Assembly: GCA_003648455.1 (NCBI GenBank)
Contig: QMPG01000122.1
Coordinates: forward strand, 1 to 8,643
Direction: 5' to 3'
Length of the DNA stretch: 8,643 nt
DNA from: Bacteroidota bacterium
GTDB lineage: Bacteria; Bacteroidota; Bacteroidia; Bacteroidales; B39-G9
The stretch's first letter is position 1. Every line of letters starts with the position of its first letter. Below the pieces are notes generated by a model. It was not told the DNA's origin. It saw only the letters and a list, made by a program, of their open reading frames with translations, and searched no databases. The translations under genes and the position numbers were made by a program. Positions 1 through 8,563 of the stretch are shown here, in pieces.

Positions 1-82
1 TAATTTTATTCACAAATCTTATTCATTTCTGAATTTCTGTATTTTATATTTTATATCGAACTCAGGTTATTAAATTAAATTA
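1..82. other. Short non-coding or unresolved left edge
   Basis: No gene can be supported here. One plus-strand frame is open from the left edge to a TAA at 71-73. It gives only about 23 hydrophobic, unremarkable residues and could be either chance or the tail of a gene converging on yidC. The bidirectional hairpin just to the right would fit a converging gene ending near here, but that is inference. Confidence 0.4.
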
Positions 83-132
83 TATGACATAAAAAAAACC
101 TCAAGCTTCTTGAGGTTTTTTTTTATGTCATA
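83..132 (-). terminator. Rho-independent terminator of yidC, probably bidirectional
   Basis: This is a near-perfect inverted repeat. The left arm is TATGACAT, eight A, CCTCAAG (83-105). The loop is CTT (106-108). The right arm is CTTGAGG, nine T, ATGTCATA (109-132). The only mismatch is one extra T. The inner 7-bp stem, with four G:C pairs, is followed by a U-tract in either direction: eight U for minus-strand transcripts and nine U for plus-strand transcripts. It begins 24 bases past the yidC stop codon, so it should end the yidC transcript. It could also end a converging transcript entering from the left. The outer TATGACAT/ATGTCATA arms go beyond what a terminator needs. Confidence 0.9.
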
Positions 133-155
133 ATGTTTAATCTTAAAAACTATTT

Positions 156-2012
156 TCATCTTCTTTTTTGCTTAGCTGCTTGCTCAAGTTTCTGCTGAAA
201 TTTTGATTTCTTTACAGGTTTTTTAACATTAGAATGTAATTTTTCTAAAAGAGCTTTTTCGTTAATGGTGCTTTTAAAAAACATTGTTTGTCCAACTGTA
301 AATAAAAGAGAAAGGAAATAATAATAACTTAAACCTGAAGCATAATCGTTAAACCAAAATAACATCATTACAGGCATAAGATACATCATTAATTTCATAC
401 CAGGCATTTGCTGGCTCGACATATTTGTTTGCTCATTGTTTATTTTTACATAAATAAGGTTGACAATGGTCATCAACAAGCAAAACAGACTTACATGGTC
501 GCCATAAAAAGGTATTGTAAATGGCAGGCTAAGAATAGAGTCGTAAGAAGACAAATCTGTTGCCCATAAGAATCCCTGATGTCTCAATTCTATTGATGAC
601 GGAAAAAACCTGAACATAGCAAATAAAATTGGCATTTGAAAAAGCATTGGCAAGCAGCCACCCATTGGATTTACGCCTACTTTTTTGTACAAAGCCATTG
701 TTGCTTGTTGCTTTTTCATTGCATCTTCCTTTTTAGGGAATTTTTTGTTTAATTCATCAATCTGTGGTTTTAAAACTTTCATTTTGGCAGATGAGATGTA
801 CGACTTACGTGTAAAAGGTAATAATACTAATTTTATAATAAGTGTCATTAATAATATTATAATCCCATAATTAGAGATAAATGAACCTAACAAATTAAAA
901 AGAGGAATAACTGCTAATTTATTAACCCAACTAAAAATACCCCAACCGAGAGGAATAACATCTTCAAATTTTAATTTGTATTGATGTAATGTTTTATACT
1001 TATTAGGTCCAAAATAAAATTTCATTGGGATATTTTCTGTAGGCTTACTTTCGTATGGAATTGTGAGTTCTGCGTAACATTTTTTTAAATATTTTTCAGA
1101 GTTTTCAATTTTATTAACTTTTACAAAGCCATTGAGAAAAGCATTATCTGCAACTAAAAATGAAGAAAAGAATTGTTGTTTAAATGCAACCCATTTTACT
1201 TTCGTTTTAAGCTCTTCTTGGGCATCTTTTGCTCTAATACTTAACTCATCAACTTCATCTTGATAGTATTTATAAAAAACAGTTGTATTATCAGTTTCCC
1301 ATTTTTTACCTTTCTCTTGACGACGAATGTTGGTTTCCCAATTTAATGTTAAATAGTTTAAATTACTGGCAATAATATTATTCATACCCACCAAATTAAT
1401 ATCAAACTTTAACATGTATGAGTTAGCCTCAAGTGTGTATAAATATTCAATATATTGATTATCAGATAATTTCAGTTTTAGGGATAATGATTTGCTTGAA
1501 TCTGAAACTATTTGATTTTCTAGTGTTCCGGGAGTAAAAAACAATTCATTTGTTGAAATTGCTCTATTTTGTGCGAAAAAATTCAATCCGAAAATTGTTG
1601 AATCTCCATCAAAAAGTTTAACAGGCAATGAATCGTAAGTTTCATAATTTTTTAGTTCTACTGAATAAACCCTACCTCCTTTTGAAGAAAATTTTATTTT
1701 TATTAAATTATTCTCTAAGGTAACAAATTGATTTTCACCTTGAGCAACATCAGCAAATGGTCCATATTGATTTAATTTGTTTTGAATTGATGTACTTTCA
1801 GATATTTCCTGTGGTTCAATAACAGGAACTGCATTTTTTACTTCTTCTTTTATTTTTGCTTCTTCAATAGTTTTTTCTTTTTCAACAGAAGCAATAGAAT
1901 CTTGCTTTCTTTTTGCTGCAGCTAATTCCTCTTCAGATGGTTTTGTAAAATAGCTATAGCCAATTAACACAAGAAATATTAATACTATTCCAGTAATAGA
2001 ATTTTTGTCCAT
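156..2012 (-). CDS. yidC: Membrane protein insertase YidC (Oxa1/YidC family, Gram-negative long form)
   Basis: YidC inserts and folds inner-membrane proteins, alone or with the Sec translocon. The 618-residue product starts with a cytoplasmic stub and a membrane segment (about residues 6-22), then a charged linker (about 25-75). A periplasmic beta-rich domain (about 85-345) follows. The conserved five-helix insertase core spans about residues 355-580, with membrane segments near 380-400, 450-470, 505-522 and 540-578. The cytoplasmic hairpin (about 401-447) carries SSAKMKVLKPQIDELNKKFP, and VNPMGGCLPMLFQMPI leads into the next segment. The hydrophilic-groove residue that is Arg366 in E. coli aligns with Lys394. 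The tail (about 590-618) is very Lys/Arg-rich, consistent with ribosome binding. The start is ATG preceded by an A-rich leader without a Shine-Dalgarno sequence; the stop is TGA. It lies 71 bases downstream of pyrG, an arrangement I recall from other Bacteroidota. Full length and intact. Confidence 0.97.
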   Translation of the reverse strand: MDKNSITGIVLIFLVLIGYSYFTKPSEEELAAAKRKQDSIASVEKEKTIEEAKIKEEVKNAVPVIEPQEISESTSIQNKLNQYGPFADVAQGENQFVTLENNLIKIKFSSKGGRVYSVELKNYETYDSLPVKLFDGDSTIFGLNFFAQNRAISTNELFFTPGTLENQIVSDSSKSLSLKLKLSDNQYIEYLYTLEANSYMLKFDINLVGMNNIIASNLNYLTLNWETNIRRQEKGKKWETDNTTVFYKYYQDEVDELSIRAKDAQEELKTKVKWVAFKQQFFSSFLVADNAFLNGFVKVNKIENSEKYLKKCYAELTIPYESKPTENIPMKFYFGPNKYKTLHQYKLKFEDVIPLGWGIFSWVNKLAVIPLFNLLGSFISNYGIIILLMTLIIKLVLLPFTRKSYISSAKMKVLKPQIDELNKKFPKKEDAMKKQQATMALYKKVGVNPMGGCLPMLFQMPILFAMFRFFPSSIELRHQGFLWATDLSSYDSILSLPFTIPFYGDHVSLFCLLMTIVNLIYVKINNEQTNMSSQQMPGMKLMMYLMPVMMLFWFNDYASGLSYYYFLSLLFTVGQTMFFKSTINEKALLEKLHSNVKKPVKKSKFQQKLEQAAKQKRR

Positions 2013-2056
2013 TTTATTTTTTTTTATTTATTAGTAAAAAGTCAATACTTCAACGA

Positions 2057-2064
2057 CAAAGGTA
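2057..2064 (-). promoter_or_regulatory. Candidate Bacteroidota -7 promoter box for yidC
   Basis: On the minus strand this reads TACCTTTG, an exact match to the TAnnTTTG -7 element of the primary sigma factor in Bacteroidetes. It lies in the pyrG-yidC gap, about 20 bases past the pyrG stop. Transcription would start near 2050, leaving a leader of roughly 40 bases before the yidC ATG. I see no TTTG -33 element at the expected spacing, so the call rests on the -7 box and its position. Confidence 0.5.
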
Positions 2065-2083
2065 ATAAAATATTGCATTTAGA

Positions 2084-3697
<1,614 letters not shown>

Positions 3698-3779
3698 TTA
3701 ATATTTAAAAATATACAAAATAACGAATAAATTTTTATTTGAGTTAATTTTAGGGTGATTATTTTATTAATTTATAATA

Positions 3780-6104
3780 TTAAAATTTTAAACTTAATCC
3801 AAAACTTGGTAAAAATGGAAGTTGATCAACTCTTTCGTGTTTAATTCTGTCAAAATAAAAAATATTATTTCTATTATATACATTTGTAATACTTAGTGAG
3901 GTCTCAAGAGTTGTGTTGTCTGATATTTCAAATTTATGTTTCAATGCAACATCCAATCGGTGATAATATGGAAGTCGTCCTTCATTTATGTTAGAATAAA
4001 TTATCCCCAAATTGCCATTAGCTGTAGTATAATCGGTATTTATATCGGTAAAAGGAACAAATTCGTAAAAACCTGATGTTTGAGTAAAAGGGAAACCTGA
4101 ACCAATGTTCCAACGTGCACTAAATTCCCAATTCAAATCTTTTCCAAAAGTATATGACGAAATAAAATTAACATTATGTCTGCGGTCAAAATGAGGTGAA
4201 TATTTTTCAATTATTACCTGCTTGTTTTCGCCAACAACTTCTGCATTTCTATCAACATATCCTAAAGAATATACAAGCCACAAGAAAACTCTTTTATAAT
4301 CATATTTTATCAAAAAATCAACCCCGTAAGCATCTCCTGTTTCAACAATAAAATCCTTTTTCAAACAATCGGGTATTTCATAATTGCTATAAACATCATC
4401 AAAAATCTTATTGCGATTTAAATTTGTAAGCTGACTGTTATTTTTAAAATACCCTTCAATATTTACATTAAGTCTGTTAGTAATATCATATTCTACTCCA
4501 AAAATTAAATGCTGTGACTTTTGAAGTTTCGTTTTTATAGGATTTCCATCAAATTCATTTTGAATATTGCTTGTTCCTGAGAGGAAACCAGAAAAAAGAT
4601 TTACAACATCGCGGTCAGAATTGCTGGCAATTAAATTCTGTGAATAAAATCCACCTGCAAATTTTAATCTTAAATCATCATTAATTTTATATTTCATGCC
4701 TAGCCTTGGTTCAGGGGAAATTTCAGACAATGAAGCATAATATTGAAGTCTGAAACTTGGTTCTATTAAGAGTTTCCCAAAACTGTGTTTATATGTAACA
4801 TAACCGGCAAGTTCAGTTGTATTTTCTTCTTGATATATTTCTCTATCTAAAGAGTTTGTGTATTCAAAATTTGTTTTAAAACCTAATGTTTCAATACCAT
4901 AGTCTAACTTATCATCCCCAAAATAATAAATAAATGATAATCCCAAATTATAACCATTTATAAGGCTGTTTCTGGGTGTTTGGTCTTGACTGTTTAGTTC
5001 AATAAAATATCGTGAATATGCAAAATTTGTTTTTATTAACACTGATGAATTCGAGGGAATTAAAATAATACTAGTACCTGCTCCTGTCTCACTCCAATTT
5101 AGGTTTGATAATAATTTGTAGTTATTTACTCTATCGGAAAAATTAAAACCAAAGAAACTAACTTTTGAGCCATTTTGGGAATTAATCGATACTTTACCAT
5201 AAAAATCATTATAGTTAAATGGCAACCCATCTTCATTTGCATATCTATAAAGACTTTTAGATGTTTGTTCTAGATATGATGTTTTAGCTGAAAATAAATA
5301 AGAAGAACTACCTCCATTCTCTGTTGCCTTATTGATGGGTCCCTCTAACAATAATTTAGAACCAAACGGGTTGGAAGAAATTTTACCGCTAATACGCTGC
5401 TTGTTACCATCACGAGTAGTTATATTCATTATTGATGATATTCTTCCACCATATTCAGCTCCAAAACCTCCGGTAAAAATATCTGCGTTACGTATAATAT
5501 CGGAATCAAAAACCGAAAAAAGTCCAATTGAGTGAAAAGGATTATAAACAATCATCCCGTCAAGAAGAACTTTATTTTGTATTGGAGAGCCACCGCGAAT
5601 ATAAAGTTGTCCTCCTTGGTCTCCTGTAAAAATAACTCCCGGTACAACTTGTAAATATTGTGCTAAATCGGGCTCACTTCCCATTGAGGGTATTTTCTCA
5701 ATTTGTTTTGGTGTAATTTTTACAATTGAGGCGTAAATTGCTTTTTGTTTTTCTTGTTTTTCTGCAGTAACTGTAAATTCATCAAGCTTAATTGATGATT
5801 TGACTAAATATAATTTTTTTGTAAGGATTTTATCTTTAGTTATTGTAATAGGTATACTCAATAAGTCGTAACCAACATAACTAACTGTTAAGAAATACTT
5901 TCCTTCTTTTACTTTTGAAATACTATAGTATCCGTTTACATCGGTAGCAACTCCATAAGTTGTTCCTTTTAAGTATACATTTGTAAAAATAATTGGCTCC
6001 CCATTACTTTTGTCATAAACAAAACCACGAATAGTACCTGTTTGGGCTAATATTATTTTTTGCGATATTAATAACAGAATTATTAATAACTTTATATGTT
6101 TCAT
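3780..6104 (-). CDS. Outer-membrane TonB-dependent receptor with carboxypeptidase-regulatory-like N-terminal domain
   Basis: This is a 774-residue outer-membrane active transporter that takes up a ligand using energy passed from the inner membrane by TonB-ExbB-ExbD. A signal peptide is clear (residues 1-20, MKHIKLLIILLLISQKIILA, probable cleavage near A20). Then comes a carboxypeptidase-regulatory-like beta-sandwich (about 24-102, GTIRGFVYDKSNGEPI). The plug domain (about 125-235) contains IRGGSPIQNKVLLDGM and GGFGAEYGGRISSIMNI. A 22-stranded-type barrel follows from about 236 to 774, ending in the terminal Phe expected for BAM-dependent assembly. ATG at 6104 is preferred over the TTG directly before it. 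No SusD-like lipoprotein, TonB gene or substrate-processing enzyme is adjacent, so the substrate cannot be assigned. It starts 54 bases after the DUF349 gene. No promoter box is visible in that gap, so the two may be co-transcribed. Confidence 0.93.
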   Translation of the reverse strand: MKHIKLLIILLLISQKIILAQTGTIRGFVYDKSNGEPIIFTNVYLKGTTYGVATDVNGYYSISKVKEGKYFLTVSYVGYDLLSIPITITKDKILTKKLYLVKSSIKLDEFTVTAEKQEKQKAIYASIVKITPKQIEKIPSMGSEPDLAQYLQVVPGVIFTGDQGGQLYIRGGSPIQNKVLLDGMIVYNPFHSIGLFSVFDSDIIRNADIFTGGFGAEYGGRISSIMNITTRDGNKQRISGKISSNPFGSKLLLEGPINKATENGGSSSYLFSAKTSYLEQTSKSLYRYANEDGLPFNYNDFYGKVSINSQNGSKVSFFGFNFSDRVNNYKLLSNLNWSETGAGTSIILIPSNSSVLIKTNFAYSRYFIELNSQDQTPRNSLINGYNLGLSFIYYFGDDKLDYGIETLGFKTNFEYTNSLDREIYQEENTTELAGYVTYKHSFGKLLIEPSFRLQYYASLSEISPEPRLGMKYKINDDLRLKFAGGFYSQNLIASNSDRDVVNLFSGFLSGTSNIQNEFDGNPIKTKLQKSQHLIFGVEYDITNRLNVNIEGYFKNNSQLTNLNRNKIFDDVYSNYEIPDCLKKDFIVETGDAYGVDFLIKYDYKRVFLWLVYSLGYVDRNAEVVGENKQVIIEKYSPHFDRRHNVNFISSYTFGKDLNWEFSARWNIGSGFPFTQTSGFYEFVPFTDINTDYTTANGNLGIIYSNINEGRLPYYHRLDVALKHKFEISDNTTLETSLSITNVYNRNNIFYFDRIKHERVDQLPFLPSFGLSLKF

Positions 6105-6121
6105 CAATTATTTTTTTCGGT

Positions 6122-6157
6122 TATTGATTTTTGATTCATGTATATAAAAAATCAATA
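6122..6157. repeat. AT-rich inverted repeat in the gap between the DUF349 gene and the receptor gene
   Basis: TATTGATTTTT (6122-6132) is matched by its exact reverse complement AAAAATCAATA (6147-6157), with a 14-base loop between. The repeat begins one base after the stop codon of the DUF349 gene on the minus strand and ends 18 bases before the receptor ATG. Each arm has only one G:C pair and no U-tract follows, so it is a poor intrinsic terminator. It could be an mRNA 3'-end or processing hairpin, a weak operator, or chance in AT-rich DNA. Confidence 0.4.
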
Positions 6158-6158
6158 T

Positions 6159-8201
6159 TTATAAATTATTCAAAAGTCTTAATTTTTGTTTAAGTGTTGT
6201 TATCTCTTTTCTTAGTCTTTCAATTTTTTTATTCATATCTGCAATAAGAACATCTGCATTTTTTGATTTAGCAAAAAAGCCTAAATTATTTTCAAATAAT
6301 AGAACTTCATTCTCAAGTTCTTTAAGCTTTGTAATAATTGAACTTCTCTCTCTATCAATTCTGTTTCTTGAATTTTTTGATGAAGATATATCACTAAACT
6401 TATTCTTAAACTCAATTATATCTTTTTCTTGTCTGTCAATGTTTAATTTGCTGAAATTATCATCAAGAGCTTTCTTGAATCTTTTCTGAAGTTCGTCTTT
6501 CTTTTTAAATGGCACATAACCAATTTTTGTCCATTTTTTTTCAAAATCAAATAAAAGTTTCAAACTTTCTTTAACGTCATCAGTTGGTTCAAATTTTTCT
6601 AAATCAAGAATCAATTGCTCTTTTAGTTTAAGGTTATCCTCTTCTTCTTCAACTTGAGAAGAATAAAATTCAGCTTTTTTATTAAAAAAATAATCACAAG
6701 CAGTTCTGAAACGTCTCCAAATTCTTTCAGCATGTTTTCTTGGAGCAGGTCCTATCTCTTTCCATTTCTTTTGTAACTGAATAAAATCAATGCTTGTCTT
6801 TTTCCATTCAGTACTTTCTTTAAGAGCCTCGGCTTGAACACATAAATCAGTTTTTAACTGAAGATTATCTTCTTGTTCTTTTTTAAGTTTTTCGTAAAAC
6901 TCTCTTTTTTTGTTAAAAAACAAATCACAAGCGGCAACAAAACGGCTGTAAATTTTATTGTTGTGTTTTTTTGGAGCAAATCCAATTGTCCTCCAAAGTT
7001 TCTGAATTTCAATAACTTCCCGAGTTTTTTCTTCCCACTTTTTGCGTTTTATTAAATTCAAAGAAGTAATATTTTCAACTTTTTCACAAAGAACAGTTTT
7101 CGATTTCAAATTATTCTCTTGCTCTTCTTTTATTTTTTGAAAATATTCATGCTGTTTTTTGTTAATTTTTGAAGTAGCTTCTTTAAATCTTTGCCACAAA
7201 TCTTCTCTGTTTTCTTTTGGAACCGGACCAATTTCTCTCCACTGATTATGATATTCTTGGAGGGTATTAAAAATTTTGGTAGTAAATGGTTCTAACAACA
7301 ATTCTTCGGCTTTTTCGCAAAGTTTAATTTTTATTTCAAGATTTTTCTTGAAATCCAAATCTCTTAACTCCTTATTAATATTTACATAATCGTAAAATTT
7401 TTCAACAGTGTAGTTATACTTTTCCCATAAACGTTTTAATTCTTTTTGTGGTACTAAACCAATTTCTCGCCAACGTTTTTGCAATTCTCTAAACTCACGA
7501 AAAGTCTTTTCAAAAGTCTCTTCATTATTAATAAGGTCTTCTATACTTTGTATAACAGTATACTTGGCTTCTAAATTATTATCTTTTTCTTGTTGTAGCT
7601 TTTCGTTATATTCAGTTTTTAGAGTTTTATATTTTTTGTATACTTCCTTAAATTTTATTTCATCTTTATCTTCTTCTATAACAAAATCGTCTGCTTCTCC
7701 ACCTTCTTTTATAAAATCATTCTTTTTGGCAACAACTTCTGCTTTATGTTTTTTATAGAAATTAATTTTAATATTATCAACATCAAGTCTTATCTTTTCA
7801 ATATCTTTTTCGTCTATCAGTTTTTCTAGCGTTGCTATTAATTCTTCTTTACTTAATGCAGAATAATCATTTTTCGAATTTTCTTCGGTTTCCAATTCTT
7901 CTTCAATCTTTTCAGAAGATACCAATTCAATATTTTCAACTTTCGGATTATTAAGTGATTTCTCACTTTTTTCAGCTATTATTTTAATCTCAGCAGATTC
8001 TTTCAATTCAATATCTTCTTGTTGTGTTTCATCAGTTTTGGCATCTTCAACTATGTTAGTCTTTTTTTCTGCCTTTTTTTCTGCTTTGCCTGTTTTTTCA
8101 ATTACAGTCTTTTCAGATTCTTTTACTGAATTCTCATTTTTCTTTTCAGATGTATTTTCTGAATTATTAATCTCTTGACTTTTCAAATCTTTGTTTTCCA
8201 T
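6159..8201 (-). CDS. DUF349 repeat protein, function unknown
   Basis: The product has 680 residues and no function I can assign. Residues 1-115 are low-complexity, rich in Glu, Lys, Ser and Thr, and probably disordered. A short ordered segment, SALSKEELIATLEKLID (114-130), follows. The core has five DUF349 repeats, each centred on W-[RKT]-x-I-G-x-[VA]-P, with the tryptophans at 244, 321, 403, 480 and 557, so the period is 77-82 residues. Each core is followed by a charged helix of the type FYEKLKKEQEDNL and, in three copies, a Cys at 295, 372 or 454 in LC-x4-E. Residues 183-224 look like a sixth repeat's second half without its core. The C-terminus (about 618-680) is a predicted coiled coil including FENNLGFFAKSKNAD, a segment I recall as typical of Bacteroidota homologues. 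No signal peptide or membrane segment is visible, so it is probably cytoplasmic. The start chosen is ATG at 8201; an in-frame TTG lies immediately upstream. Confidence 0.9.
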   Translation of the reverse strand: MENKDLKSQEINNSENTSEKKNENSVKESEKTVIEKTGKAEKKAEKKTNIVEDAKTDETQQEDIELKESAEIKIIAEKSEKSLNNPKVENIELVSSEKIEEELETEENSKNDYSALSKEELIATLEKLIDEKDIEKIRLDVDNIKINFYKKHKAEVVAKKNDFIKEGGEADDFVIEEDKDEIKFKEVYKKYKTLKTEYNEKLQQEKDNNLEAKYTVIQSIEDLINNEETFEKTFREFRELQKRWREIGLVPQKELKRLWEKYNYTVEKFYDYVNINKELRDLDFKKNLEIKIKLCEKAEELLLEPFTTKIFNTLQEYHNQWREIGPVPKENREDLWQRFKEATSKINKKQHEYFQKIKEEQENNLKSKTVLCEKVENITSLNLIKRKKWEEKTREVIEIQKLWRTIGFAPKKHNNKIYSRFVAACDLFFNKKREFYEKLKKEQEDNLQLKTDLCVQAEALKESTEWKKTSIDFIQLQKKWKEIGPAPRKHAERIWRRFRTACDYFFNKKAEFYSSQVEEEEDNLKLKEQLILDLEKFEPTDDVKESLKLLFDFEKKWTKIGYVPFKKKDELQKRFKKALDDNFSKLNIDRQEKDIIEFKNKFSDISSSKNSRNRIDRERSSIITKLKELENEVLLFENNLGFFAKSKNADVLIADMNKKIERLRKEITTLKQKLRLLNNL

Positions 8202-8268
8202 CAATTATACTTTGTTAAGAAGCTTTATTAACACTTTTAATAAAACTAATCTATTGTTTTAAGATACG

Positions 8269-8298
8269 AAAATATATATTTAACTAACAATACTCAAA
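8269..8298 (-). promoter_or_regulatory. Candidate promoter for the DUF349 gene
   Basis: On the minus strand a TTTG (8298 to 8295) is followed after 18 bases by TATATTTT (8276 to 8269), which matches seven of the eight positions of TAnnTTTG. The spacing suits the -33/-7 arrangement of Bacteroidetes promoters. Transcription would begin near 8262, giving a leader of about 60 bases. Because the region is so AT-rich, a partial match like this can arise by chance. Confidence 0.35.
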
Positions 8299-8324
8299 GT
8301 ATTTTTTAATATTATTTTTTTTTT

Positions 8325-8519
8325 TTGAATTATTTTTTTTAAATTACACACAAAGTTCTATCAATCAATAATTTAATAAAAATAAATTTTAACTTTTAAA
8401 TTAAATAAAATAAATATAAGAAATTCTAATGAATTAACATTTACATATTATAATTTTACATAAAAAAAAATATGACATATTTCAATATTATGGAGTAAAT
8501 TAAATTGAATTATTTTTTT
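8325..8519 (+). repeat. 15-base direct repeat pair upstream of trmD
   Basis: TTGAATTATTTTTTT occurs at 8325-8339 and again at 8505-8519, exactly 180 bases apart and on the same strand. The right copy ends 44 bases before the trmD start codon. The repeat is low in complexity, so chance or replication slippage could explain it; a shared upstream element is possible. Confidence 0.5.
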
Positions 8520-8563
8520 ATTCCTAGACCTTATATTATATTGATATATCAACAATAAAAAAC

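Larger units (their letters stand above)
8202..8563. other. 362-base AT-rich divergent intergenic region
   Basis: This region separates the minus-strand DUF349 gene from plus-strand trmD and should hold both promoters. No ORF longer than a few codons and no RNA gene is visible. It contains homopolymer tracts: T6 at 8302-8307, T12 at 8315-8326, T8 at 8333-8340, A9 at 8462-8470 and T7 at 8513-8519. It also holds a 15-base direct repeat and a small near-palindrome, ATATGACATAT (8470-8480). No TAnnTTTG box is visible on the plus strand upstream of trmD. Confidence 0.7.

Noticed and set aside
685..870. Plus-strand open frame of 61 codons
   Set aside because: It lies wholly inside yidC, antisense to the conserved membrane core, and its product resembles no known protein; a shadow frame.
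5332..5535. Plus-strand open frame of 67 codons
   Set aside because: It lies antisense to the plug region of the TonB-dependent receptor; no recognisable product.
6873..7055. Plus-strand open frame of 60 codons rich in Phe and Lys
   Set aside because: It is the complement of Lys/Glu-rich helices in the DUF349 protein, which generate such frames.
6402..7655. Regularly spaced repeats that might suggest a CRISPR-like or satellite array
   Set aside because: The regularity is at protein level (DUF349 motif); the DNA copies are divergent and lie in one continuous reading frame.
7564..7758. Plus-strand open frame of 64 codons, Ser/Phe-rich
   Set aside because: It is the complement of charged helices of the DUF349 protein; composition artefact.
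8289..8307. AATACT-CAA-AGTATT hairpin followed by T residues, resembling a plus-strand terminator
   Set aside because: The stem is 6 bp with a single G:C pair and no plus-strand gene precedes it. The TTTG on its other strand fits better as a -33 element.
8508..8563. TATATTATATTG upstream of trmD as a -7 promoter box
   Set aside because: It lacks the TTTG end of TAnnTTTG, and the nearest TTG upstream (8505-8507) is at the wrong spacing.
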